Source: Candidatus Allochristensenella caecavium (GTDB lineage Bacteria; Bacillota; Clostridia; Christensenellales; QAND01). Taken from it: DNA of 64,000 nucleotides. The stretch spans positions 1 to 64,000 of the forward strand of contig CAJFOS010000014.1 of assembly GCA_904397865.1 (NCBI GenBank), in the 5' to 3' direction. A program made the translations under genes and the position numbers. Each line of letters begins with the position of its first letter. Positions within the stretch are counted from its first letter, which is position 1. Positions 1 through 8,276 of this stretch are shown here, one piece after another. The notes under the pieces are model-generated. The model was given only the letters and a program-made list of their open reading frames with translations, searched no databases and was not told where the DNA came from.

Positions 1-62
1 ATGCTCAGCGGCTTGATTTTGTATTGCATTTTTTCGCCTCCCTAAAAATCTGAAATTTCTAC

Positions 63-90
63 TTGACTTTTATTAGCAGGTCTTTATACA
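63..90 (+). promoter_or_regulatory. Candidate upstream promoter of the flavoprotein gene
   Basis: TTGACT at 63-68, a 16-nt spacer, and TATACA at 85-90. It would give a leader of about 175 nt before the first gene. A second candidate lies nearer the gene at 218-246. The rest of positions 1-272 shows no convincing gene. Confidence 0.4.
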
Positions 91-217
91 AGCAAAACCG
101 CTTGAAATTGTTTTCACTATAAAAGGTGCTTTTGGCAAAGCTGGCAGGAAAATACGACAAGACGATGAATGATTTTGGAAATTTAGAGGCGGCGATATGA
201 GCAGAGCTCACAGGGGC

Positions 218-246
218 TTGCATTGTGATAAGCTTGTTGATACAGT
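218..246 (+). promoter_or_regulatory. Candidate proximal promoter of the flavoprotein gene
   Basis: TTGCAT at 218-223, a 17-nt spacer, and TACAGT at 241-246. Transcription would begin near 253, just ahead of the GGGAGG ribosome-binding site at 258-263. Confidence 0.4.
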
Positions 247-272
247 GAAAATGAAAAGGGAGGATGGCAAAG

Positions 273-824
273 ATGGGGAAAAAAGTCTTGGTTCTGGCAT
301 CCAGTCCACGGGTGGATGGCAACAGCGACCTTTTGGCGCAAGCTTGGACGCGCGGCGCAGAGGAAAAAGGACACCAGGTGAAAAAGGTATACTTGCAACA
401 GCTGCAAATTCGCGGTTGTTTGGGCTGTAATCAATGTTATCGCACGGGAAAGCCATGTATACAGCAAGATGGCATGCAGGAGATTTACCCGCTGCTGGAG
501 TGGGCAGATGCAGTGCTGCTTGTTTCACCCATTTACTTTTCATGGTTTTCTGCACAATTCAAGGCGTGCTTAGACCGATTGTATGCAATTGGACACGTCA
601 ATGGATATCGCTACCCGCACAAAGAATGTATGTTGCTGATGACAGCAGAAGATGACCGGCCAACGACGTTTGATTTGGCATTGGCGTATTATCAACGTTT
701 GACAGACCGGGTTCTGAAATGGACGGACAGAGGAAGCCTAACGGTAGGCGGCGTAGTAGAAAAAGGAGATATAAAACGTACCAATGGTTTAGAGAAAGCG
801 TATTTACTGGGCCAATCCTTGTAG
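273..824 (+). CDS. Flavodoxin-family NAD(P)H-dependent FMN reductase / iron-sulfur flavoprotein-like
   Basis: A 183-residue cytosolic protein with a flavodoxin-like fold. The N-terminus has the FMN phosphate-binding loop (SSPRVDGNS) after a first beta strand. A cysteine cluster C-x2-C-x2-C-x6-C near residues 49-62 resembles the compact cluster of iron-sulfur flavoproteins, so an Fe-S centre is possible but not proven. The SPIYF stretch is typical of the family and lines the flavin site. The ATG at 273 is preferred to the one at 264 because GGGAGG at 258-263 abuts 264 but is 9 nt from 273. The physiological electron partner cannot be read from context. Its 3' end overlaps the convergent next gene by about 20 nt. 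Confidence 0.85.
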   Translation: MGKKVLVLASSPRVDGNSDLLAQAWTRGAEEKGHQVKKVYLQQLQIRGCLGCNQCYRTGKPCIQQDGMQEIYPLLEWADAVLLVSPIYFSWFSAQFKACLDRLYAIGHVNGYRYPHKECMLLMTAEDDRPTTFDLALAYYQRLTDRVLKWTDRGSLTVGGVVEKGDIKRTNGLEKAYLLGQSL

Positions 825-1250
825 ATGTGGGCAGGCGGCCTGTAACAAAATCAAAAAACCATCACAATCCACAGGAGAAACATAGAGGGTACGCGTTTCT
901 CCTTTTTTTGTTTGATAGATAATTTGAACACGTTGTGCAGCAAGCGCATATGAAGGACGCCGGTTGTTACACAAAGAAGCCTGTTGGATACAGGAATAAG
1001 GAAGGGTTTTGCAGAACAAACCACAGAAGGCGCGCAAGACCTGTGGCTGTAATTCGTAACGGGTGCGGTAGAGAAACGATAAACTAAACACACATGCAAT
1101 CAGCGCCAAAAGCGTATAAATCCATTGATAGCGAACAGGGATGGTGACGCTCAGTGCCAGCAGCAGAAAAACAACGCCCCAGATGCACCAGGTAGAACTG
1201 GTATCACGGGCGGATATAAAATGAAATGTTGAAGAATCTTGTTGACGCAT
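804..1250 (-). CDS. Small membrane protein with a C-terminal bacterial PH-like (DUF1200/bPH_4-type) domain
   Basis: 148 residues. Two adjacent hydrophobic segments (about residues 22-40 and 43-61) form a hairpin in the membrane. They are followed by a soluble region ending in a tract like the bPH_4 family (VQIIYQTKKGETRTLYVSP, then a short helix). The role of this family is unknown. AGGAG lies 10 nt before the ATG, and a good promoter (TTCACA-16-TATAAT) sits just upstream. It is convergent with the flavoprotein gene and their coding ends overlap. Family assignment comes from the pattern only and is moderate. Confidence 0.7.
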   Translation of the reverse strand: MRQQDSSTFHFISARDTSSTWCIWGVVFLLLALSVTIPVRYQWIYTLLALIACVFSLSFLYRTRYELQPQVLRAFCGLFCKTLPYSCIQQASLCNNRRPSYALAAQRVQIIYQTKKGETRTLYVSPVDCDGFLILLQAACPHLQGLAQ

Positions 1251-1273
1251 TGAGCAGGCACTCCTTTTTATTT

Positions 1274-1301
1274 ATTATAACATGAGAAGAAGCGGTGTGA
1301 A
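1274..1301 (-). promoter_or_regulatory. Promoter of the PH-like membrane protein gene
   Basis: On the minus strand TTCACA (1301-1296), 16-nt spacer, TATAAT (1279-1274). It lies about 24 nt ahead of the start codon. Confidence 0.55.
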
Positions 1302-1385
1302 TCAAGCGTATGAAAACGGCGGATAAAATGGAAACAGAAAATTTACAAGATAAGTGAAAACAAAGCGTGTGCCCATGATAGAACG

Positions 1386-1394
1386 TGATATAAT
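1386..1394 (+). promoter_or_regulatory. Extended -10 promoter of the L,D-transpeptidase gene
   Basis: TGA followed directly by TATAAT (1389-1394) makes an extended -10 element. No good -35 is visible at 17-18 nt. It lies 55 nt before the GTG start. Confidence 0.4.
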
Positions 1395-1448
1395 AAAGCA
1401 ATCATTACCGATGATGATTGTGAGCGGGAAAAAAGGAGTGTAGGGTGC

Positions 1449-2450
1449 GTGTTGCAGAGAAGAAAATGGGTATGGATGTGTTTGGCACTATTGCTATGCG
1501 CAGGGTTGCTGCTCGGTGGTTGCGGGAACTCAGGCCAACAGGCGCAGGGAGAGATATTGGATGAACCGTTGCCCACGGAGCTGGTAGACCCAGAAGACCC
1601 GGAGGTAGAAGACCCTGCTGCGGATGTAGAGGTTCCTACACCGATGGTAACGCCGGGGAAAAATACGGGAAAAGCAACGCCCGCAGCAACAAAGACTCCG
1701 AGTCAGCCCCCGTATTTGATTCGCGTCAATCTGCAGACACAAGTGGTTGCAGTATTCAAAATGGATGCACAGGGGGAATATACCGTTCCGGTGCGAAGCA
1801 TGATTTGTTCGACGGGAAAGGGAAATTTGACCCCTCCGGGTACGTTTAAAATATCAAGCAAATATAAATTCCATGCCATGAACGGCGGTGTATTTGCTCA
1901 GTATGCGACACGATTCAACGGGGGAATTATGTTCCATTCTGTGCCGTATAGCAAGCGCGAACCAGATACGCTGCGGTGGGATATGTATAACAAGCTGGGG
2001 CAGAAAGCGTCCAGCGGATGCATACGGATGTGTTGTATTGACGCAAAGTGGATTTATGACAACTGTCGCGCAGGCACAGTCGTGGAAGTAGTGAAAAGTG
2101 GTTCTTGGGCGGGCGTACCCAATAAAATCACCATTGCCAAGGTGCCGGCTGGAACCAAATGGGACCCAACAGACCCGAATCCGGATAATCCGGGCGTAAC
2201 GGAACTGCCGATTGCCACACCGACCCCCACGCCCACGCCGACGGTAAAACCGACCCCCACGCCCACGCCGACGGTAAAACCGACGCCGACACCGACGCCA
2301 ACGGTAAAACCGACCCCCACAGCTACACCAACTATCAAACCGACGCCGACGGCTACACCGTCAGAAACGCCGCAGCCTACAGAGCCGCAAGAACTAGAAG
2401 AAAAACAAAAAGAGCGGGCATGCCCGCTCTTTTTGTTTTTCCAAGTTTAA
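1449..2450 (+). CDS. L,D-transpeptidase (YkuD domain) lipoprotein with Pro-Thr repeat tail
   Basis: 333 residues. It begins with a lipoprotein signal peptide ending in LLLGGC, so it is probably anchored outside the membrane. A Pro/Thr-rich linker (about 35-80) leads to a YkuD domain (about 85-235). This carries the catalytic motif SSGCIRM, whose cysteine attacks the tetrapeptide stem to make 3-3 peptidoglycan cross-links or attach proteins. After the domain come five 10-residue repeats of the type [10 protein letters not shown]. The GTG at 1449 is chosen because AGGAG at 1434-1438 is 10 nt upstream. The last 16 or so residues are encoded by a perfect terminator palindrome (2401-2440), and the stop overlaps the stop of the convergent ABC gene. 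Confidence 0.88.
   Translation: MLQRRKWVWMCLALLLCAGLLLGGCGNSGQQAQGEILDEPLPTELVDPEDPEVEDPAADVEVPTPMVTPGKNTGKATPAATKTPSQPPYLIRVNLQTQVVAVFKMDAQGEYTVPVRSMICSTGKGNLTPPGTFKISSKYKFHAMNGGVFAQYATRFNGGIMFHSVPYSKREPDTLRWDMYNKLGQKASSGCIRMCCIDAKWIYDNCRAGTVVEVVKSGSWAGVPNKITIAKVPAGTKWDPTDPNPDNPGVTELPIATPTPTPTPTVKPTPTPTPTVKPTPTPTPTVKPTPTATPTIKPTPTATPSETPQPTEPQELEEKQKERACPLFLFFQV
2221..2370 (+). repeat. Five tandem 30-bp repeats coding Pro-Thr decapeptides
   Basis: Units run 2221-2250, 2251-2280, 2281-2310, 2311-2340 and 2341-2370. The first two are identical; later ones drift, with the last three changing PTVK to PTIK or PTAT variants. They encode the rigid spacer of the L,D-transpeptidase and could vary in copy number by slippage. 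Confidence 0.9.
2401..2440. terminator. Perfect 40-nt palindromic bidirectional terminator inside a reading frame
   Basis: Arms 2401-2420 and 2421-2440 are perfect reverse complements, with a GC-rich core flanked by A and T tracts, so it works on either strand. It lies between convergent genes but is wholly within the 3' end of the L,D-transpeptidase frame. Confidence 0.9.
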
Positions 2451-3190
2451 TCACGCCGCAATGTACGTTTTAAGAATGCACGCGTACGTTCATGCGTAGG
2501 ATGATTGAAAATAACATCCGGTGTATCGTCTTCAACAATGATGCCTTGGTCCATGAAAACAACGCGGTCAGAAACTTCTGCGGCAAAGGACATCTCATGC
2601 GTAACGACGAGCATGGTGAGTCCGCTATGTGCCAAGTTTTTAATAACGCTCAACACCTCGCCGACCATTTCCGGGTCCAAAGCACTGGTTGGTTCATCGA
2701 ATAATATAGCTTCCGGTTCCATGGAAAGCGCTCGCGCAATCGCTACACGCTGTTTCTGTCCACCGGAAATTTGTGCAGGCCGAGCATCGATATACTGTTC
2801 CATACCGACCAGGCGCAGATATTTCAGCGCAATCTGCTTGGCTTCCTCCGGTGAACGTTTCAATACCTTACGCTGGCCGACAATACAGTTCTCTAGAACA
2901 CTAAGATTATTGAACAGATTGAACTGTTGGAATACCATGCCAATTTTGGTGCGATAAGAGGAAGCAACGACCTGGTCATCCAAGATATTTTGGCCATGGT
3001 AAAGAATTTCCCCCGCATCCGCGGTTTCTAACAGGTTGATGCAGCGCAGCAGGGTAGACTTTCCCGAACCGCTTGCGCCGATGATACAAACGACTTCGCC
3101 TTTTGTGACATCAAAATTGATATCGCGCAGAACGGCGTTCTCGCCAAATGATTTTTGCAGATGACGGATTTGAATCACAGGACTTTCCAT
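2447..3190 (-). CDS. Polar amino-acid ABC transporter, ATP-binding protein (GlnQ/ArtP type)
   Basis: 247 residues, the usual length for amino-acid importer ATPases. It shows Walker A (GASGSGKST), Q-loop, ABC signature ([15 protein letters not shown]), Walker B ([12 protein letters not shown]) and the switch histidine (VTHEMSFA). It powers import by the permease and binding protein encoded just upstream. Only 3 nt separate it from the permease stop, and its AAGGAG site lies inside the end of the permease gene, so translation is probably coupled. The exact amino acid cannot be told from sequence alone. Confidence 0.93.
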   Translation of the reverse strand: MESPVIQIRHLQKSFGENAVLRDINFDVTKGEVVCIIGASGSGKSTLLRCINLLETADAGEILYHGQNILDDQVVASSYRTKIGMVFQQFNLFNNLSVLENCIVGQRKVLKRSPEEAKQIALKYLRLVGMEQYIDARPAQISGGQKQRVAIARALSMEPEAILFDEPTSALDPEMVGEVLSVIKNLAHSGLTMLVVTHEMSFAAEVSDRVVFMDQGIIVEDDTPDVIFNHPTHERTRAFLKRTLRRD

Positions 3191-3193
3191 GTC

Positions 3194-3967
3194 TTAATGC
3201 TCCTTTGTGACTTTGAGTTGGCCCTTGGGCATTGTGGAGGATGCGTGGATGGTGTAGGTATCCTTTCCGGCCATCCGCTTTTCAGCAAAGCGCAGAATGC
3301 GTGTAACGGTAAAGGTCATGATAAAATACAATACGCAGGTGATAAGGAAAACAGGGAAGTACTGGAAACTAATACCTGCGATGGTCTGACTGGTGAAGAA
3401 GAGTTCCGAAACGGAGATGACGTTCAGTACGGACGTATCTTTGATATTGATGACAAATTCGTTGCCTGTAGCAGGCAGAATATTCCGAATGGCCTGGGGT
3501 AGCACAACGCTGGTCATCGTTTGCCAATGGGTCATGCCCAGGGACTGTGCGGCTTCAAATTGGCCTTTGTCAATGGAAAGAATGCCGCCGCGGACGATTT
3601 CCGCCATATAGGCGCCAGTATTGATGGAAACGATGAAAATGGCGGCTGTGGTGCGCGGCAGATATAGCCCGGCAAAAGCACAGCCATAGAAAATGACCAT
3701 CGCCTGAACAATCATAGGCGTTCCGCGGAAAATTTCGATATAACAGGAAAGAATGACGTTGACAAACTTATGAAAGAAACGCTTGAGCGTTTTGCCTTTT
3801 TTAGGCTTGGGAATGGTGCGGATGATGCCAATAATCAGTCCGATAAGCGAACCGATGATGGTGCCGGTGATGGCGATTAACAGCGTCACGCCCGCGCCGT
3901 TTAGAAACTGCGGCCAATAATTGGTGATAAAATAGCCGACCCATTCGAAGAAACTTGCATCTGCCAT
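3194..3967 (-). CDS. Polar amino-acid ABC transporter permease (HisM/GlnP family)
   Basis: 257 residues with several hydrophobic segments and the family's EAA-loop signature (EAAQSLGMTHWQTMTSVVLP), which docks to the ATPase. A long basic cytoplasmic stretch (PKPKKGKTLKRFFHKF) separates the first and second membrane blocks. Only one permease gene is present, so it probably acts as a homodimer. It lies between the binding protein and ATPase genes; a strong hairpin precedes it and may lower its expression relative to the binding protein. Confidence 0.92.
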   Translation of the reverse strand: MADASFFEWVGYFITNYWPQFLNGAGVTLLIAITGTIIGSLIGLIIGIIRTIPKPKKGKTLKRFFHKFVNVILSCYIEIFRGTPMIVQAMVIFYGCAFAGLYLPRTTAAIFIVSINTGAYMAEIVRGGILSIDKGQFEAAQSLGMTHWQTMTSVVLPQAIRNILPATGNEFVINIKDTSVLNVISVSELFFTSQTIAGISFQYFPVFLITCVLYFIMTFTVTRILRFAEKRMAGKDTYTIHASSTMPKGQLKVTKEH

Positions 3968-4015
3968 GGTTGTTCACGCTTCCTCTCATTCATGCAATGA
4001 TGCGTTTTCATGAAA

Positions 4016-4045
4016 ACGTGCGGTGAAACAAGCATCACCGCACGT
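4016..4045 (-). terminator. Intercistronic hairpin between binding protein and permease
   Basis: Perfect 11-bp stem (4016-4026 with 4035-4045) and an 8-nt loop, without a T run. It sits in the 105-nt gap between the binding-protein and permease genes. Such hairpins usually stabilise the upstream mRNA or partly stop transcription, so that more binding protein than permease is made. Confidence 0.65.
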
Positions 4046-4072
4046 CCTTGTAACCGGTTGGAAAAGATTTTC

Positions 4073-4903
4073 TTATTCAGCCGATGGCTGAACCTGTATC
4101 ATCTGATTCATAATCTGCTGACGTTCTTCTTCGCTAATCCCGTCGATGATAGCGTTGATTTGGGCCTGTAAATCGGAAGAGCCCTTTTTGATAGCGGCAG
4201 CCAAAGCAGCTTCGTCTTTGGTGTAGGTAAAACCGTTGCCTTCAGTAAACTGCACATAGGCAAAATTTTGGTTGGCAGTGGTAGCGGAAAGCGCTTCCGG
4301 CGTTTCACTGACATAAGCATCAATTACACCGCTTTCCAACGCTACGCGCATGGCCGGAAAGTCCGACATGGCCGGCTGTACATCGGCGTTGGGAATCTGA
4401 CTGCACACGGTATAATGAAACGTTCCTTGCTGCGCAGTCACCTTGGCTCCGGCAAAGTCGGCAAGAGAGGTAGCATTTTCATACTTGCTGCCTTTTTTGA
4501 CGATTAACACGAGCTCGCTATTCCAGTAGTTATTGGTAAAATCAACGGATACTTTTCGTTCTTCCGTTGGCGACATGCCTGCGATAACCGCATCTACTGT
4601 GCCGCTCTGTACGGCCGGGATAAGGCCTTCCCATTTGGTTTTGACGACGACCAGTTCTTTACCCAGCCCATCGGCAATTTTTTTGGCGATTTGCACATCA
4701 TACCCATTGGCATAGCCATCTGCATTTTCGATTTTGACAGCGCCGTTACTATCGTCATTTTGGGTCCAATTATACGGCGCATATCCGCATTCCATACCAA
4801 TTTTGAACGTATCATTCGCATCTGAACCGCCACAGCCAGCTAGAAGCAAAGACGAAATCATCGTGACGGCCACAGCCAAACACAAAGCGAATTTCTTTTT
4901 CAT
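4073..4903 (-). CDS. Amino-acid ABC transporter substrate-binding lipoprotein
   Basis: 276 residues. The signal peptide ends in the lipobox LLAGC, followed by a Gly/Ser linker, so the protein is lipid-anchored outside the membrane. The body is a family-3 solute-binding protein, with the N-terminal GMECGYAPYNW strand that contacts ligand and the DAVIAGMSPTEERKVSVDF hinge region. It is first in the operon with the permease and ATPase. The ligand is a polar or charged amino acid by family; which one is not visible. An RBS-like AGAGGGG tract precedes the ATG. Confidence 0.93.
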   Translation of the reverse strand: MKKKFALCLAVAVTMISSLLLAGCGGSDANDTFKIGMECGYAPYNWTQNDDSNGAVKIENADGYANGYDVQIAKKIADGLGKELVVVKTKWEGLIPAVQSGTVDAVIAGMSPTEERKVSVDFTNNYWNSELVLIVKKGSKYENATSLADFAGAKVTAQQGTFHYTVCSQIPNADVQPAMSDFPAMRVALESGVIDAYVSETPEALSATTANQNFAYVQFTEGNGFTYTKDEAALAAAIKKGSSDLQAQINAIIDGISEEERQQIMNQMIQVQPSAE

Positions 4904-5024
4904 CCGTTAGACACCCCTCTACACCGGAACATAAATGATTCAATAGATAATTCAATTTAGCATGAAAAAGGGGAATCTGCAAGTAGGTGAAGAAAAGTAT
5001 ATTTAAAAAAATGGAGAATATTGA

Positions 5025-5030
5025 TATAAT
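5025..5030 (+). promoter_or_regulatory. -10 element of the acetyltransferase gene
   Basis: A consensus TATAAT with no clear -35. Initiation near 5037 rules out the TTG at 5031 as start codon and supports the downstream ATG at 5070. Confidence 0.4.
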
Positions 5031-5069
5031 TTGCACATTCAATACAGGAAAAGGGAGATGGGGAAAGCA

Positions 5070-5552
5070 ATGTACATGACCTTGCGTAAAGCGAGCCAGG
5101 CAGATGCACCGATTTTATACAATCTCATCCTACAGATGGCCACTTATGAAAAGGACCTGGATAAGGTGCAGACAACGATGGAGCAGGTGGAGAAAACCAT
5201 CTGCAACGGAGCGTATGCACATGCCTTTTTGGGGGAAGTGGAAGGAAAGGCAGTTGCCTATACAGTATATTATTTTGCTTATTCCACATATACAGGCCGG
5301 CCTACTCTGTATCTGGAAGATATATATGTGCAGCCGGAGTATAGGGGACATGGTTTTGGCAAGCAAATCATGACGCGTCTGGCGCAGTTGGCGAAGGAAA
5401 AGGGCTGCCGACGGTTCGATTGGTCGTGCCTGGAATGGAACGCACCGTCAATCGCATTCTACCAAGGGCTGGAAGCCGAGCAGGAAAGCGGCCGGCTGCA
5501 TTTCCGTCTGCAAGGAGAAGCATTGGACAAATTAGCATCTTTGGAAAAATGA
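5070..5552 (+). CDS. GNAT-family N-acetyltransferase
   Basis: 160 residues, close to the usual GNAT size. It begins with the typical LRKASQADAPILYNLI opening and has the acetyl-CoA loop (VQPEYRGHGFGKQIM, near residues 86-100) and a late WNAPSIAFYQGLEA motif. This resembles diamine or small-molecule acetyltransferases, but the substrate is not assignable. The start at 5070 follows AGGGAG (5052-5057) at 12 nt; 5058 and 5076 are other options. It is divergent from the amino-acid ABC operon and ends in a strong terminator shared with metK. Confidence 0.85.
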   Translation: MYMTLRKASQADAPILYNLILQMATYEKDLDKVQTTMEQVEKTICNGAYAHAFLGEVEGKAVAYTVYYFAYSTYTGRPTLYLEDIYVQPEYRGHGFGKQIMTRLAQLAKEKGCRRFDWSCLEWNAPSIAFYQGLEAEQESGRLHFRLQGEALDKLASLEK

Positions 5553-5585
5553 AAAAAGAGGAGTTGACTTCAACTCCTCTTTTTT
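5552..5585. terminator. Bidirectional terminator between acetyltransferase and metK
   Basis: A 16-bp perfect stem (5552-5567 with 5570-5585), A-rich on the left and T-rich on the right, between convergent genes. It begins within the stop codon of the acetyltransferase gene. Confidence 0.9.
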
Positions 5586-5591
5586 ATATAG

Positions 5592-6794
5592 CTAGTTATT
5601 CGTTTCCTGCAAGCGGGCGACGGCATTTTGCAGCGCTTCGGTACGGTCAGTACGTTCCCAGGATACGCCTAGGTCCTCACGGCCCATATGGCCATACGCA
5701 GCCAGTGGCCGATAGATAGGCCGGCGCAAATCCAAAGCGCGGATGATAGCATGGGGGCGAAGGTCAAACACCTGTTGAACCGCCTGCGCCAGAATATCAT
5801 CCGCAACAGTCCCGGTACCAAAGGTATCCACCATGATGGACACGGGCTGCGCAATGCCAATGGCGTAGGAAATTTGCACCTCACAGCGGCGTGCCAGTCC
5901 GGCAGCCACAATGTTTTTGGCGACATAACGGGCTGCATAAGTGGCGCTACGGTCTACCTTGGTTGGGTCTTTGCCAGAAAAACAACCGCCGCCATGGCGT
6001 GAATACCCGCCATAGGTATCTACGATAATTTTGCGGCCGGTCAAGCCGCTGTCGCCCTGCGGGCCGCCGATGACAAAGCGACCGGTGGGGTTGACGTGAA
6101 TGACGGTTTGTTCATCCATCAGGTCAGCGGGGATGATAGCGCGGATGACATGTTCGATAAGGTCTGTGCGCAATTGTTCCAAAGAGATGGATTCATTATG
6201 CTGCGTAGAGATGACGATGGTATCGACATGTACGGGTTTGCCATCTTGATATTCAATCGTTACTTGTGTTTTTCCATCCGGACGCAGATAGGGGAGCGTT
6301 CCGTTTTTGCGTACAGCAGTTAACTGCTTGGCCAGACGATGCGCCAGCGAGATGGGAAGCGGCATCAATTCAGGCGTTTCGTCGCACGCAAAACCGAACA
6401 TCATGCCTTGGTCACCGGCGCCGGTGGCGTCTTCTTCCTGCGAGGAACCATGTTTTTGCTCCAGGGCAGAATCCACGCCCATGGCAATGTCCGAAGACTG
6501 TTCATGCAGGCTGGTAATGACCGAGCAGGTATTGCCGTCAAAACCATACTTTGCGCGGTCATACCCCACATCCAGAATCACCTGACGCGCTACGTGGGGA
6601 ATATCCACATAACAGGAGGTGGAGATTTCCCCCATGATGAACACGACACCTGTTGTGCAGCAGGTTTCACAAGCTACGCGCGCCTGCGGGTCCTGTGCCA
6701 AGATGGCGTCCAAGATAGCATCGGAAATCTGGTCGCAAAGTTTATCCGGATGTCCTTCGGTGACGGACTCCGATGTAAATAACATTTTATTCAT
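5592..6794 (-). CDS. metK: S-adenosylmethionine synthase
   Basis: 400 residues, the usual length. It makes S-adenosylmethionine from methionine and ATP. Conserved blocks are present in order: [36 protein letters not shown] (substrate loop) and [16 protein letters not shown]. The start at 6794 ([10 protein letters not shown]) is chosen over the ATG at 6809 because GGAG at 6807-6804 is 9 nt ahead of it. The leader (6795-6924) has a short 6-bp hairpin but no recognisable SAM riboswitch. SAM feeds several methyltransferases in this window, and MtnA (24.1 kb) belongs to the salvage route for its by-product. Confidence 0.97.
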   Translation of the reverse strand: MNKMLFTSESVTEGHPDKLCDQISDAILDAILAQDPQARVACETCCTTGVVFIMGEISTSCYVDIPHVARQVILDVGYDRAKYGFDGNTCSVITSLHEQSSDIAMGVDSALEQKHGSSQEEDATGAGDQGMMFGFACDETPELMPLPISLAHRLAKQLTAVRKNGTLPYLRPDGKTQVTIEYQDGKPVHVDTIVISTQHNESISLEQLRTDLIEHVIRAIIPADLMDEQTVIHVNPTGRFVIGGPQGDSGLTGRKIIVDTYGGYSRHGGGCFSGKDPTKVDRSATYAARYVAKNIVAAGLARRCEVQISYAIGIAQPVSIMVDTFGTGTVADDILAQAVQQVFDLRPHAIIRALDLRRPIYRPLAAYGHMGREDLGVSWERTDRTEALQNAVARLQETNN

Positions 6795-6924
6795 GAAGTA
6801 TCGCTCCATTCACTCAGCCGCGTAGGCATGATGCGGCTTTGACAATATATGCTATCATAACAAGATTTTAAGCCGATGTCCACGTATGAGGCTGCTGGTT
6901 CAGACATTTATTCAGGATTGTCCA

Positions 6925-6957
6925 AAAAAGGATAGGGCATAAGCGCCTATCCTTTTT
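6925..6957 (-). terminator. Terminator of the glycan-related operon
   Basis: A 12-bp stem (6925-6936 with 6946-6957) followed on the minus strand by a T run. It lies 28 nt beyond the stop of the CapA-like gene. Confidence 0.85.
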
Positions 6958-6984
6958 ACACCCGGTTAAAGCATGCGTAAAGGC

Positions 6985-8256
6985 TCATTGGCCGATGGGG
7001 GTGGCATCTTCCGTACCGACCCACTCGGTTGTTTCTTCCCAAACTGTTTTTAATTTACGTACTTCGGAACTGGTAACATATTCGTCCGGGTTACTTATCA
7101 TGGGGCCAACGGGTAACACACGGTATTCCATCAGTCCATCGCCATCTAAATCCCGGCGCTGACGCCATGTAGGCAGATAGGTGACGTTAGAAACGCCCAT
7201 TTTACCGTTGCTATCGCGCGAGAAGGAAACCGTCAGCATCGCGCCTGCATCGGTGTAAGGGTCCACCTGGTTATGGATGAAATTGCCGAGCGAATATGCA
7301 ACAACGCACTTGGCTGTCGTTCCGTCATCGCGCGTTACTTCCTTGACAGTGATAGGCTGAAGAACATGCGGATGATGGCCTACAATCACATCTGCGCCAG
7401 CTTTGAAAAACGTCTCGGCCTGCGCACGGTTTTTGCTGTTGGGGGAACGATGGTATTCGCCGCCCCAATGCAGGCTGAGAATGACGATTTCAGCACCGTC
7501 GCTGCGCGCTTGTCGAATGTCCTTGACCACACGGTCTTCTTCCAGGCGATTCATACAGAATTGCTTGTCCGTATCGACTTTTCGGTTGCTGGCTTCCGAG
7601 TAAGCAAGAATGGCAACCTTGACCCCTTTGACATCCACATAAGTAATCTGCTGGGAGTCCGCTTTCGTTTTGGCGATGCCGGTAAAGGGAAGCCCGATTT
7701 CCTGCAAGGAATCGATGGTGGTCTGAACGCCGTTCCAGCCTTGGTCCAGCGTATGATTGTTAGCAGTGGTAACAAAATCGATGCCGCTGTTCATTATCGC
7801 TTGTGCAAAGCTTTTAGGGCTGTTGAAGCCTGGATAACCTGTATAGTTGGAAGAAGCCTCCAGCACGGTTTCCAGGTTGCCGAAAGTGAAATCTGCTTGT
7901 TCAAGATAGGGTTTGATGACAGTAAAATTTTCATCAAAGGAATAAGTTTTGCTTTCTTTATCATAAGCGGAACGCAGCTGCCGGTCATGACACATGAGGT
8001 CCCCTACGGCACTGATGGTTATGGATTGTGCAGCTGAATCCGGCGTAGGTGCAGGGGTAGAGACAGCGGCGGGCGATTCCGTAGCCAGCGGCGTTTGTTG
8101 TACGGTAGGTGTGGGGTCTGCATTGGATGGCGATGCACCGCCGCGCACCAGCAAAAAGACAGCGACGCCAAGGAGTACGAGCAATCCGAACAGGAAGAGA
8201 AAAAAGCGCGGTGAAGCCTTTCGCCGCCGGCGTCTGCGTGAAGAATGATAGGCCAT
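6985..8256 (-). CDS. CapA-family (poly-gamma-glutamate/capsule synthesis type) exported protein
   Basis: 423 residues. A very basic N-terminus (SSRRRRRRK) and one membrane segment (about 14-35) are followed by a Pro/Thr linker and a metallophosphatase-like CapA domain. Motifs are GDLMCHDR, FGNLETV, NNHTLDQGW and VGHHPHVLQ, whose His/Asp residues match the metal site. CapA proteins are linked to surface polymer synthesis, but many homologues have other or unknown roles. The ATG at 8256 has AGGAGG 6 nt upstream; a longer frame to 8391 lacks a site. It is last in a three-gene operon with the glycosidase and PIG-L genes. Confidence 0.88.
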   Translation of the reverse strand: MAYHSSRRRRRRKASPRFFLFLFGLLVLLGVAVFLLVRGGASPSNADPTPTVQQTPLATESPAAVSTPAPTPDSAAQSITISAVGDLMCHDRQLRSAYDKESKTYSFDENFTVIKPYLEQADFTFGNLETVLEASSNYTGYPGFNSPKSFAQAIMNSGIDFVTTANNHTLDQGWNGVQTTIDSLQEIGLPFTGIAKTKADSQQITYVDVKGVKVAILAYSEASNRKVDTDKQFCMNRLEEDRVVKDIRQARSDGAEIVILSLHWGGEYHRSPNSKNRAQAETFFKAGADVIVGHHPHVLQPITVKEVTRDDGTTAKCVVAYSLGNFIHNQVDPYTDAGAMLTVSFSRDSNGKMGVSNVTYLPTWRQRRDLDGDGLMEYRVLPVGPMISNPDEYVTSSEVRKLKTVWEETTEWVGTEDATPIGQ

Positions 8257-8276
8257 GACAAACCTCCTAGGAAGGA

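Noticed and set aside
6795-6924. Possible SAM riboswitch ahead of metK
   Set aside because: No SAM-I or SAM-II core motif and only a 6-bp hairpin are seen in the short leader.
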